64,000 nt of DNA from Megalopta genalis (Eukaryota; Arthropoda; Insecta; Hymenoptera; Halictidae), in contig NC_135026.1 in assembly GCF_051020955.1 (NCBI RefSeq), positions 8,594,501 through 8,658,500 on the forward strand. Direction: 5' to 3'. Made by a program: the position numbers and the translations under genes. Below, one piece after another: positions 8,201-16,479 of the stretch (position 1 is its first letter; the number at the start of each line of letters is the position of its first letter). Below the pieces are notes generated by a model that made no database searches, was not told where the DNA came from, and saw nothing but the letters and a program-made list of their open reading frames with translations.

Positions 8201-10506
8201 TGCAAATAATCTCCGCACTGTTGTCTTATCGGACCACCGTTCCCATTCAATTATGCACGACGTCCAGCGCGGTACAAGTAGATGCTTCGAGAAGCGAGCG
8301 TGACGGACGAACGAACGAATAAATGAATAAACTTTAATGAGCCCCTTTTTATTAATCAGGGCGCATTCATGGGCGCCATTGCAGGATTCGCGGTCGCCGG
8401 TTGGGCGAGTTTCGGCGCAAACTGGTCCATCGGTGCTGGCCAACTGGTACCTAAGAAACTTCCAGTGCCCTTCTCCCATTGCCCAGCCAATATCTCCGAA
8501 AGTTTTCTGATGCAGTTCGAGCATCCGGAGTAAGTGAATCTTAGTTCCAACTTTAATCATTACGTCTCTCATAATCAATTTAATCTCAACTGACTATTAC
8601 GAGATCAAGGTTTCGCTTACAATTTACTAGTCCTATCGATTCCGTTTCAGCGAGGACGGGGTGTTTCCGCTTTACCGATTGTCTTATCATTGGTTCACTG
8701 GCCTGGGAACGATCATAGTGATCGTCGTTGGAAACTTCATCAGCTGGTGGACGGGACCTATGGATCCTTCTAAAATTGACAAGAGATTATTGTCGCCTGT
8801 TATACACTCGTGAGTTAATTATACGCTGACGCTATACCTGAGTTATCATTGTGCCTAAGTTAATACTACGCCTAAGATAACAGTAAACCTAATTTAACAC
8901 TAAATTTAATTTAACACTACACCTGAGTTAATACTAATAACACTAAACCTGAGTCAATACTATACCTCTAAATTAACATTAAACCTAAGAATACACTGAA
9001 AGTAAATTAACACTAAGCCTGAGTTAATACTGCACCCACCTTAACACTACACTTAAGTTAACACTAATCTTAAGATGAACATTAAACCTGAGTCAATACT
9101 AAATTTAAATGACCACGACACCTAACTTAACACTACACTTAAGTTAACACTAATCTTAAGATGAACATGAAACCTGAGTCAACACTAAATTGAAATGACC
9201 ACGAAACCTAACTTAACACTACACCTGAGTCAAAACCAAACCTAAGTTAACGCTAAGCCTAACTTAACACTAAACCTGTCACAGTCAAAGTGATTGATTC
9301 TTGATTTTACAATTCTACAAACTGTTCTACAACTATTTCATTGCAAACTCTTCAATAAATTACATTATTGCAACGAATTTGATAATAAACGTCTACGTGA
9401 GTTCGATCTCGCCACTTTTACGCGGCATTGCATATCAGTCACTGTTGCTGTGTTGGTAGGTCGAGTGTTCGAACAAGAGCAGATTCGTTTACAAAATATA
9501 TTTCAGATTGCTGCCAAAGCCAAAGCTTCCTGCCGTTAACGTTGAAAACGTAACGGTGCCGACAGATTTCCAGGCGACAGCGAGTCTGTTGCTGGCTGAC
9601 TTGAAGAAGAAACGTGTAAGTGTTCTGGCGAAGTTCCACACAGTAGAACCTCAGTTATTCAAAGTGACCCGATGAAGGAAGTTCGGATAATAGAACAATT
9701 ATATCAACGCAAAGCTAGATCAAGTCGGTGAAGACCTTTGTAATACGTAGTATTGCGGATTTTATGCGTTCATGACGAAAGTGTCGAAATATCATATTGT
9801 GAACACATAAGGAGAATTTAGTGATACGGTTGCGGTATTTGTTGTTTATTATAACAATTTATTTTCATCGAATTTCTGTTCCTTGCAATCGTCTTGGACA
9901 ATTTTCATTTTGCATGAAGAACATTTATGGAAAAATTGGGTAGTTGCAATTTTAAATAGTGTAAAAATTACAAACATTTTAAGACGTTCGTGTATTATCT
10001 TTAATCTGCTGCTTAATTTGCTGCTTGCTTTCTATTCTCTGCAGTCCGTGCAGAGAATATTATAATTATTTTGTAATTATAGTATATAATATATATATAG
10101 TATACTATATATATATAATATATATATTATACTAGTATATATAGTATATAATTATAGTATATTATAATTATTTTATAATTATTTTGCATAAAAATCCACA
10201 GTCTAATAATAATAGATTATTCGATTATTTCTAATATAGAAAAATATACAAATAAATAAACTTAAATATCACTAAAAATGTAGAAGTTGCTTTTAGTCTA
10301 TAGTTATTCAGTAGTACACTTAGATCGAGCTTTATTTAGATGAGAATCGTGTCCAGATGACAAAATATTGAGACATCGGATAATCGAGGTTCTACCCTAA
10401 ACCCAATAAAATGCAAATTAACTACATAGCCACATTATTTACAGAGAAGTCAGAACTTCCCGAATGGAATCACCGCGTAGCCAATGCCCTTCGAAATTCG
10501 CCATAA
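2181..10506 (+). CDS. SLC5-family sodium:solute symporter, 5'-truncated by window edge (10 exons)
   Basis: A plasma-membrane sodium-coupled transporter of the SLC5 family, closest in feel to the insect monocarboxylate/multivitamin transporter group. Exons 2181-2248, 4454-4605, 4818-4958, 5698-5922, 6674-6857, 7299-7385, 8360-8529, 8651-8809, 9507-9615 and 10447-10506 all have AG/GT borders and keep one frame, giving about 450 residues plus TAA. Family marks in order: GGIRAVVWTD, VNQTMVQRY, DDQLLPAYVME, AALSTLSVGFNS (in this family the serine/threonine pair here helps form the Na2 sodium site), GVFTLGILFPW..NSKGA, and a last long hydrophobic helix ending in WWTGP. Typical members are about 580-610 residues, so about 150-170 N-terminal residues (helices 1-4) are missing to the left. 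The substrate cannot be read from the sequence; choline and sugar relatives are less likely. Introns are rich in small transposons, but no exon is broken. Confidence 0.93.
2249..4453. other. intron 1 of the SLC5 gene
   Basis: 2.2-kb intron. At 2660-3130 there is a GC-rich, CpG-rich patch open in several frames on both strands, without recognisable protein. The 3' half (about 3285-4345) consists of degenerate tandem repeats. Confidence 0.8.
3285..4345. repeat. degenerate tandem repeat, period about 350 bp, in intron 1
   Basis: Units starting ATTTAGAAATT at 3441 and 3790 share long blocks: CTACGCTA..., TCTAAAATTTTCAG, GACGAATTTTTTGGGATCTC and GGCTAAGCGATCTTCCAGAA. Partial units lie on both sides, and within a unit there are two diverged half-repeats built on AATTTTCAG...GT(A/G)GT...CTA. 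A G12-13 run interrupts the array at about 4046-4058. Confidence 0.88.
4454..4605 (+). CDS. SLC5 transporter exon with the GGIRAVVWTD motif
   Basis: It opens in phase 0 with GGIRAVVWTDALQ, the conserved SLC5 motif at a helix start, followed by a hydrophobic stretch (VGVMIVGVLTVTVLGTYKLG) and the polar AAEIWKQALAANRIEF. It ends in phase 2; the split codon AA|T encodes Asn with the next exon. Confidence 0.95.
4818..4958 (+). CDS. SLC5 transporter exon with VNQTMVQRY motif
   Basis: It reads FDPSPYTRHTVWTVLIGSW, then LYSTAYIAVNQTMVQRYRSL and KDLPTSK. The [DP]-x-x-x-RH-[ST]-x-W start and the VNQ-x-x-VQRY segment are hallmarks of the SLC5 monocarboxylate/multivitamin branch. Phase 2 at both ends. 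Confidence 0.95.
5236..5300. repeat. short CAAGGTTATGT tandem repeat in intron 3
   Basis: AAGGTTATGTC is repeated three times in a row, followed by a reverse-oriented GACCTTCAAGGTCA. The same word, as TGACATAACCTTGA, makes up the minisatellite at 38783-39026 and the ends of the palindrome at 50384-50591. Confidence 0.75.
5698..5922 (+). CDS. SLC5 transporter exon: two helices and the DDQLLPAYVME loop
   Basis: A long hydrophobic helix (IFTISIMLFISLCCWCGLVL) is followed by a loop with WWSPPKCDPRAVGLITADDQ and LLPAYVMEVAGHL, matching the family loop C-DP...DQLLP-[YF]-[FV]-V-[ML]. It then runs into GVPGLFVAAIFGAAL. It ends in phase 2, and the split serine codon AG|C starts the STLS motif of the next exon. 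Confidence 0.95.
5985..6213. mobile_element. foldback MITE-like element in intron 4
   Basis: The left arm (about 5985-6068) and right arm (about 6130-6213) are reverse complements over roughly 84 bases with scattered mismatches. Shared blocks include AGATTCTTCCG(G/A)TTAAAAT, CCAAACACG and AAATCGGAC(T/C)AGTTTTA. The loop is about 60 bases and contains no coding. An old non-autonomous foldback transposon is the likely origin; the family was not recognised. Confidence 0.85.
6386..6606. mobile_element. 221-bp mariner-like MITE in intron 4
   Basis: It begins CAGGGTGGGTCAGTAAAAAG and its reverse complement end reads CAGGATAAGTCAGTAAAAAT. TA dinucleotides flank both ends (6384-6385 and 6607-6608), as expected for Tc1/mariner target duplication. 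There is no internal ORF. Confidence 0.82.
6674..6857 (+). CDS. SLC5 transporter exon with STLSVGFNS sodium-site segment
   Basis: With the split serine it reads STLSVGFNSTSVVVLEDFVK. By family alignment the leading Ser-Thr corresponds to the paired serine/threonine of the Na2 site in the eighth helix of LeuT-fold transporters (family knowledge, not tested here). A second helix follows (FVKILVVVLGLIAMGLLYLV). It ends in phase 0 before GTAAGT. Confidence 0.95.
6884..7245. mobile_element. MITE of the GACTGCGGATTTTATG family in intron 5
   Basis: The left end has CGGATTTTTATGGAAAATAA like the start of the 11326 copy. The right end has GTGCATAAAATCCGCAGTC. The inside is A/T rich, with a repeated TCTAAAATTATA(A/G)ATTTTA(G/A)T word. 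It lies only about 26 bases after the exon-5 donor and about 50 bases before the next exon. Confidence 0.75.
7299..7385 (+). CDS. SLC5 transporter exon with GVFTLGILFPW motif
   Basis: 29 codons, phase 0 at both ends, acceptor tgtttcag. It includes ITGSLAAIAAGTSFGVFTLG and then ILFPWTNSK. The G-x-F-x-LGI-[FL]-x-P-W-x-NSK pattern, continued by GA in the next exon, is typical of SLC5. Confidence 0.94.
7490..8175. repeat. degenerate TTTTAGACTCT minisatellite in intron 6
   Basis: Almost 700 bases are built from TTTTAGACT, TTTAGATTC and TTGGACCTT-like 8-12-bp words, all T-rich on the plus strand. No coding potential. Confidence 0.85.
8360..8529 (+). CDS. SLC5 transporter exon: GA-rich helix and extracellular loop
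   Basis: It begins GAFMGAIAGFAVAGWASFGA, a small-residue helix, then runs through a polar loop with CPANIS, a potential N-glycosylation site (N-I-S). Cys-containing loops with N-x-S/T at this place are common in SLC5 proteins. It ends in phase 2 (GA|C, Asp). Confidence 0.92.
8651..8809 (+). CDS. SLC5 transporter exon: LYRLSYHW and final long helix
   Basis: It reads EDGVFPLYRLSYHWFTGLGT, then a very hydrophobic IIVIVVGNFISWWTGPMDP. The LY-x-[IL]-SY-x-W segment followed by a V/I/G helix ending in TG is conserved in this SLC5 branch. It ends with KIDKRLLSPVIHS, the start of the cytoplasmic tail. Phase 2 at the end (TC|A, Ser). Confidence 0.94.
8815..9285. repeat. degenerate TTAACACTAAACCTGAG minisatellite in intron 8
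   Basis: Repeated words TTAACACTA, ACCTGAGT(T/C)AA and CCTAACTTAACACTACACCT run through most of intron 8. A roughly 65-base block is duplicated (ACTAATCTTAAGATGAACAT at about 9062 and 9149). Confidence 0.87.
9507..9615 (+). CDS. SLC5 transporter exon: C-terminal cytoplasmic tail
   Basis: 36 codons without a membrane helix: LLPKPKLPAVNVENVTVPTD and FQATASLLLADLKKKR. The acceptor tatttcag is good. The donor CGT|GTAAGT is chosen for its match to consensus. A second GT two bases earlier (C|GTGTAAG) would also work with an alternative acceptor. Confidence 0.85.
9641..10398. mobile_element. pogo/Tigger-like non-autonomous element in intron 9
   Basis: The left end CAGTAGAACCTCAGTTATTC and the reverse complement of the right end, AGGGTAGAACCTCGATTATC, are alike and resemble pogo-family ends. 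The inside carries no transposase and is interrupted by another element (9750-10203). It fills almost all of intron 9. Confidence 0.75.
9750..10203. mobile_element. GACTGCGGATTTTATG-family MITE nested in the pogo-like element
   Basis: The left end GTATTGCGGATTTTATGCG and right end TGCATAAAAATCCACAGTC are inverted, with TA on both sides (9748-9749 and 10204-10205). The interior includes a long TA/TATA tract (about 10075-10185). Confidence 0.78.
10447..10506 (+). CDS. SLC5 transporter last exon and stop codon
   Basis: It reads KSELPEWNHRVANALRNSP then TAA (10504-10506). The acceptor is at ttacagAG|AAG. If the AG two bases earlier is used with the GTAAGT donor, the frame shifts and ends after RSQNFPNGITA. 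The earlier acceptor with the earlier donor restores the same tail with Q instead of R. The tail is the least certain part of the gene model. Confidence 0.6.
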   Translation, partial: KSELPEWNHRVANALRNSP

Positions 10507-10890
10507 GCTTCGATACAATGGTGCTGGTCCATTTCATCCTCGTTGGATTACACGATCACTTCAACATTCGCAACCTCCGCAGACTTCAAAGCCGATTAAT
10601 CGAAACTTCACCTGACGGTGCTCCGGCTGCAGACTTCGCAGAAAGGCGTATCAGTAGATAAATAGAAAGCCGTCTTTCGTTCGCGAAGAGCTTGAACGGA
10701 TGTGGAATATCAGTACAGTGTTGGTGCACACGCGCATTACGTACGTCCTACGTTTGTCAGTTCGCTACATCCTTAATGACTATCGAGCAGACCATGACTC
10801 TACCTAGACAGAGATTCGCGTTCTTACCAGAACGATTTATTGTTATACATTTTAGGAGAAATAAATTTTGTATCGAATTTCAGCCGTGGC
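10507..10890 (+). promoter_or_regulatory. probable 3' UTR with AATAAA poly(A) signal
   Basis: The first AATAAA after the stop is at 10860-10865, which would give a 3' UTR of about 370-380 bases. No other exon is seen. Transcript evidence would be needed for the true cleavage site. Confidence 0.45.
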
Positions 10891-11149
10891 TTTAATGTTT
10901 ATTATTAGCGGCTGCGAATTTTCAAATGAGCAGACCAAATACAGAACAGTAGAATTTAAGGATAAATGAATAAATGAATTTTCTCATAATACAGGATGGG
11001 TCGCGGAAAGAGTTTTTGAATAGTTAACATGTTTTCTTAAGGATATTTCGAGGTTATCGACACTTTTTAATATGGTACTATGTATTTTTAATATTAATGT
11101 GCGATAGAAATTTTGGTAAGGCGAGCTCAAAAACCTATTTAGAGACTCA

Positions 11150-11215
11150 GATCTAATACAGACCTAGTCGAGACCTAATCCAGACCTAATCCAGACTTAA
11201 TCCAGACCTAACATC
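11150..11215. repeat. GACCTAATCCA short tandem repeat
   Basis: About five 11-bp units of GACCTA(A/G)TC(C/G)A lie in a row. Similar words return in the array at 36340-36880. Confidence 0.8.
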
Positions 11216-11325
11216 TAATGTCCGTGATCTCAAATATTTGATCAGATTTTTCTTTTTATGAAATGACCAAAATCAATACTAAAATGGCAAAGATAAAAAA
11301 AAGCCACTAAAGTAACTGATTAATA

Positions 11326-11526
11326 GACTGCGGATCTTTATGCAAAATAAAAATTAATTGCATTGGCTTACAAGGGCATACAAGTACTTAATAAACAATT
11401 ATTTACATTTTGAATAAGTTTCACGTGTTGAACGCAATACAATAGCATCTTTAAATTGTTTAAACGTTTTCACGGTTTTGAATTTCATCTATTCATTTTT
11501 GTCATAAATGCATAAAATCCGCAGTC
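11326..11526. mobile_element. 201-bp type copy of the GACTGCGGATTTTATG MITE
   Basis: The left end GACTGCGGATCTTTATGCA and right end TGCATAAAATCCGCAGTC form a terminal inverted repeat of 18-19 bases with one mismatch or indel. TA dinucleotides at 11324-11325 and 11527-11528 fit a TA target duplication. The inside is AT-rich without ORF. It is the clearest copy of a family seen more than ten times in the window. Confidence 0.87.
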
Positions 11527-11569
11527 TACTAATCACTTTATTTCAATTATACAGAATGTTTAGGGAACG

Positions 11570-12460
11570 ATTGTTCAGCACTGAACATGCCAATCAGACT
11601 TGTCAAGACTGAAAACTGACTTCACAAGTTACCATATTGTCATTAAAGAGACAAAAAGACTTGTAAGAGGTGTTAGGCCAAGAAAGCTTGAAGAACTATG
11701 GAGAAGAGCCCAGTATGTGTCACTTGGAGCTCACAGATCCAGACTTTCCATGACTGAAAACTCACTCTACAAATGGTCACAGTGTCACTAAAGAAACAAA
11801 GAACCTTCTAAAACTTGCCATAGGCCAAGAAAGCTTGATGAATTACAGAGAAGAGCCTAGGTATTACCAAGGCCACCTAACCATCTACAGCAGGGGTGTC
11901 AAACTCAAAAGCTAACTTGGGCCAAATAAACAATGCTTAACTTTAGGTGGGCCGCAAAAAAAAATCAATGTTCATAGAAACAAATATTTTTATTTTGACT
12001 AGTACATTGTAATAAATATATATAAAGTTAAATTATTGTTTACGTCCTGATACTTGACATCAAAAATGTTCATCTCGGGCCGCGAGTTTGACATCCCTGA
12101 TCTACAGCGTCAGAGAGCCCAGCTAATCTCTTTAAAGAGATTTTAGGATATGTGTTCACAGCAATTGTTATGCATTACTTGGAGCTCGTAGATCCAGACT
12201 TTCCAAGACTGAAAACTGTTTCCACAAATTGTCACAGAGTCACTAAAGAGACAGAGAACCTCCCAAAACTTGCCGTAGGCCAAGAAAGCTTGAAGAACTA
12301 TGGAGAAGAGCCTAGGCACTAGAAGAGCCAAGACCAGCTAACCACCAACAGTGCCAGACCCCAGCTAATCTCTTTAAGGAGGTTCTAGGGTAGGTGCTGG
12401 CAGAGAGTATCTATTTTCGCAGCAATTGTTACATGTCGCTTGGTGCACGTAGATCCAGTT
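11570..12460. repeat. tandem repeat, period about 240-260 bp
   Basis: AGATCCAGACTTTCCA(T/A)GACTG occurs at 11735 and 12190, and a third, broken copy starts at 12451. Other shared blocks are GGCCAAGAAAGCTTGA(A/T)GAA and CCCAGCTAATCTCTTTAA. Subtracting the hAT insertion, the first two units are 238 bases apart. A partial unit starts at about 11590. Confidence 0.88.
11891..12099. mobile_element. 209-bp hAT-like non-autonomous element with 8-bp target duplication
   Basis: The ends are CAGGGGTGTCAAACTC and, reversed, CAGGGATGTCAAACTCGCG, with GGGCC/GCGGCCC-type subterminal words typical of hAT MITEs. The flanks carry a perfect 8-bp duplication ATCTACAG (11883-11890 and 12100-12107). Length and lack of ORF show it is non-autonomous. 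Confidence 0.93.
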
Positions 12461-12539
12461 AGTCGGTTTAAATTTGCGTGGGTGGCTGGTCGCAAAAACT
12501 GTCGAAGCGTGCATCCCGATCCCGAAGATCCCCCGGCGT

Positions 12540-13215
12540 GAACAATATCGAACCCGAGGGCGGCGCTTTTGACCGACCGCATTTCGGGCAGGCGAAAATT
12601 GAATTTCCAGAAAGCCAAGTCAAGAGGTAAGCGAGGAGAAGCGGCACCAGCTATTTGCGTGGCCTTAATAAGGACGTTTGACGGCGTTGGCTTTCCCTTA
12701 ACAAGCCGGCTAATATCCCGGGGCCTTGGCTCCTCGATGTACCGCGACCCTCTCTGTCGCCCATGCCCGTGTGTTCACTCTTTCTCTCTGCTCCGTTCGC
12801 CACCAGGCTTCTTCCGTCTTTCTCTTTCCCGCCGCGACCCGTTCGCTTTCCGCACCACGGACACCGTCGAGAATCACCAAAGCTTGAAAACCGAACAAAC
12901 TCAGTTAGAGAACTCGGTACGAGAAGCAACCGGGGACCGGCCGGCTGATAGAAACGCCAAAACCCATCCTTGTCGTCCGACGACACTCCCTTATACACAC
13001 TTTCCCATGGCCCCGTATCGTTCCGCGACGGTGTTAACCGGTCTGTTGTAAGCAATTTTACGCACTTCCTAGTCGAGGTCTTCGGGAACGGGCGCGCTGC
13101 ACGCGGGAAAATGTCGTTGGAGGGCCGAGAGGACTCTTGGAGGTCCATGCACCTTGCAGAAGTGGACGCTGGCAGAATTTCTGGTCTCTTATTGGGAGCA
13201 GACTGTCGAATTTAC
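12540..13215. other. GC-rich, CpG-rich island without supported gene
   Basis: About 680 bases with many CpG and open frames on both strands (up to 165 codons), none with recognisable protein features. A consensus-like donor, AAGAG|GTAAGC, lies at about 12627-12634, so an untranslated first exon of an unseen gene is possible but unproven. Confidence 0.4.
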
Positions 13216-14035
13216 AGTAAGTAGACTTTCTAACTAGATTAAAATAAACTAGATCCAGATTAAACTAGACTAGACTGAACTGTAGCTAGACTAAACTAGA
13301 CTAGATTAAACTGAACCCAGACTAAACTAGACTAGACTAAACTGGATCTAGACTAAGTTAGACTAGACTAGACTAAACTAGACCTAGACTAAACTAGACC
13401 TAGACTAAACTACACCTAGACTAAACTAGACCTAGGCTGGTCTAGACTAGACCTAGCTGAAACTTGGCCAGACTAAACTAAAATTAACTAGACTCAGATT
13501 AAACTAGTCTAGACTAGATTAGACTAGACTAGACTAGGCCCAGATGAAACTAGATTAGACTAGACTAAACTAGACCTAGGCTGGTCTAGACTAGACCTAG
13601 ACGAAACTTGACCAGGCTGGACTAAAATAAACTAAACTCAGATTAAACTAATCTAGATTAGACCTATACTAGACTAAACTAGACTAGACTAGACCTGGAC
13701 TAAACTCGACTAGACTAAACCCAGATTAAACTGAAATAGACTAGACTAAACTAGGCCTAGATGAAATTAGATTAGACTAGATTAGACTAGACTTAGGCGA
13801 AACTAGACCAGACTAGACTAAAATAATCTAGACTCAGATTAAATTAGACTAGACTAGAGCCTAGACCTAGACTAGACTAGAATAGATATAAACGAAACTA
13901 AACTAGATTAGACTAAGCTAGACTAGACCTACACTAAAATAGACCTAGATTAAATTAAATTAGACTAGACTAAGCTAGACCAAGACTAAAATAGACCTAG
14001 GTTAAACTAGAATGAACTACACTAGACCTAATTGA
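13215..14035. repeat. degenerate CTAGACTAAA minisatellite, about 820 bp
   Basis: The words TAGACTAAACTAGACCTAGA, AGACTAGACTAG and CAGATTAAACTA recur with a basic 5-bp TAGAC rhythm and higher-order units near 120-130 bp (AGGCTGGTCTAGACTAGACC at about 13434 and 13567). Confidence 0.92.
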
Positions 14036-14079
14036 CTCCTTAGTATTTGATCTGGTTAAAAACTTTTAGGGTTAGTTCA

Positions 14080-14920
14080 GAAGCTCCTAAGGGTACTTTA
14101 GATCTTAGTAGTTAATTGAGATCTTCTGGAAACAGGTGGTTAAGTGAAAGTTGTTCTTATTTGTTTCTCTTAGTTCATTATCTTCTGTTATAATCATTGG
14201 TATTAATATCTATATACTCACGACATTTGTGTATAGTGAGTTTTATGAAATAAAAAGAATCGTGATAAGCTAGTTCGTAAGGTTGGCAATACGAATATAG
14301 GTTAGGTTGGTACGAGAGTTGTTTGAATAAGAAGAACGCATGTAATCTTTAAAGTCTAATTATATATTAGTTATAAGTTGTTTTAGTTATTAAATATACA
14401 TAATTTAATAGGTTCTTATTAAATTACTTTTATTACAACAATGATAATAATGAATAGCAAATTATGACACTCTTAGAAGATCTTTTAGGGGATGTTCTAT
14501 GAATAAGTATCTAAGATGAAGCCGTTTATATTTGGGCCTCTCAGTTTATCATTATTGGTATTCACATCCTCTAACTATTCAGTACTAGTCTTCAAAATAT
14601 CAGCTATATGCAGAATCTTTTAGGGGACGTTCCTGAAACAGGTGGCAAAGAGAAAGCTGTCATTTGAATCTCTTAATTGACCATCCTCTTCCTTTATTTC
14701 TTTAACCCAAACCCCCAAAGCGTGACATGCTTGCAGAATCTTTTAGGGGATGATTTTCGAATAAGTGTTTAAGATGAATCTGTCTCTGTTTGGTCTTCCC
14801 AGTTCATTCTTTCTTGCCATCACCACTGGTATCCTCTGTCTTTCTAATCCTGGCGTACAAAGTATGACGCATTTGGAGCACCCCTTAGGCGTCACTCTAG
14901 AACCTAGTGGCTAAGACCAC
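14080..14920. repeat. degenerate tandem repeat, period about 125-140 bp
   Basis: GATCTTTTAGGGGATGTT-like words occur near 14477, 14611, 14735 and, diverged, 14876. Each is followed by AATAAGT/ACAGGTGGC, GATGAA and then a pyrimidine-rich CTCTTAGTTCATT block. Similar diverged units start near 14080. Confidence 0.75.
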
Positions 14921-15877
14921 CCTTCATTTCATTCTTTCATCCTCTTCATCATTTCAACCCCACACTCCACGCCAATTTAACCAGATCACTTTTCGGTTTA
15001 GAAGCTCCGAAGGTCGTTCAATGCCTCAGCCGGGGAAGGTTCCACGAAGTGTTGGAAGCTCGTGTGGTGGCACACGTAGCCAGAGCGTCGGAAAGAAAAT
15101 TGCGAGTTGCGGGCCGCGTGCGGGGCTTTATTAAGCGCGCTTCATGCGCGATTTGCATTCGTCTGGGTCGGTGATAGATTCGAAATTCCCAGGTAGAACG
15201 TGCGCCGGTTATATAGGGCCGAGAATTCGAATCGGGACGAATACGGTGGGTTAGAGGTGTGTGCGTCCACCGGCCTGGTGTGGCTGCCGGTTGCTGCACC
15301 TACGTAACCGCGCGTGATTGTGTCAACGCGGCTGGCGAACGGAGATGGCGAATCGGGGCAAGAGTCGTCGAGGGGGGAGGGGGGCTGTAGAAGGAGCAAG
15401 ATCGTTGCCGTAGCACGACAGAGGGCGGGAGACGCGGCTGGGGACGAGTTTTAAGGGGGTCTTCCAGTAAACCGGGCGGAAAAGTAGGCATACTTTGGGA
15501 ATTTTTTGCGAGGACGCCATGAGACTTTTCAATACGGGTGTTCCGGTATCTTTGTTGCTAGTCTTTCGAGGGTGCACGCAAATTGTTTTGCCGCAAAACG
15601 ATAAAAAATGTCGAAACACTGGCATACACAGTCTGTTTAGAAAAACAGATCCGAATGGCGGCCGTTCTGCGCGTCCGAAACGAAGGCAACAAATTTTTTT
15701 TTACTTAATAAAAGTACAAAATGCAATATCTCAATTTTGAAAAAATTGGCAACACTTTAATGTTGAAGTGTCAATTTTTTCTCGTTTTTCTCGTCTCAAA
15801 CCACAGGAGTTAGTCGAGGCAGAAAGAGGACGACGATAGAGAGGGGAGTATACTGCGATTGTCATAAATAAGAGCAG
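14920..15877. other. no gene seen; GC-rich patch and short hairpin
   Basis: 14990-15480 is GC-rich with several shadow reading frames. At 15739-15781 a hairpin with about 17-base arms (GAAAAAATTG(G/A)CA/CACTT) is visible. No transcript or protein feature is supported. Confidence 0.4.
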
Positions 15878-16128
15878 TTCATCGGTATCCCCTATAATCC
15901 GAACCAAGCGGTGTGACACGAACGTTCGCAACTTAGGTAGTTGCAGTGTAATAGTTATATATTTAGGTACAGTGCCGTACTAAATTGTTAATATTTTGAA
16001 CAGTAAAATTATTTTGCACGTAGGTTGGTCTAGATATAACCTCATTATGCGGGAAAAGCATTTGGATGGTGAAGGACGTTGGTTTTGAGGTTATTGGAAG
16101 TCCGGATAATCGAGGTTCTCTTGTATTT
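15878..16128. mobile_element. possible degraded pogo-like element
   Basis: The right end GTCCGGATAATCGAGGTTCT (16099-16118) is a good pogo-like terminus. The left partner CCCCTATAATCCGAACCA is weak. The distance of about 250 bases resembles the better copy just downstream. Confidence 0.45.
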
Positions 16129-16265
16129 CAATGTTTTCTTAGTGTTAGGAAGGATTGAGATTGTTGCACAAATGATCTAAATAGAGTTTCTATTTTCCTG
16201 TTTAATATACTTTGTAATTCAAGAGTTTTATTGAAAATAAAAATGTTCTGCAATTGTCCTAAGTA

Positions 16266-16473
16266 CAGTAAAACCTCGATTATCCGGACCACCAATGTCG
16301 GGATTATTAATTGCCCAAATTAGTTTCACAAATAAACCGTTCAATCTGAAACGATACGAAGGAAGTTAATTAACTGTGTGTAAAAATGTCGGGTATTCTT
16401 GCAACTGAATAACTATCCCAGTATTCGTTCATTTATCTTTCCAAGACTGGTCCGGATAATTGAGTTTCTACCG
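16266..16473. mobile_element. 208-bp pogo/Tigger-like MITE
   Basis: The left end CAGTAAAACCTCGATTATCC and the reverse complement of the right end, CGGTAGAAACTCAATTATCC, both continue GGACCA. TA flanks are at 16264-16265 and 16474-16475. No ORF. Confidence 0.86.
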
Positions 16474-16479
16474 TAGTTT

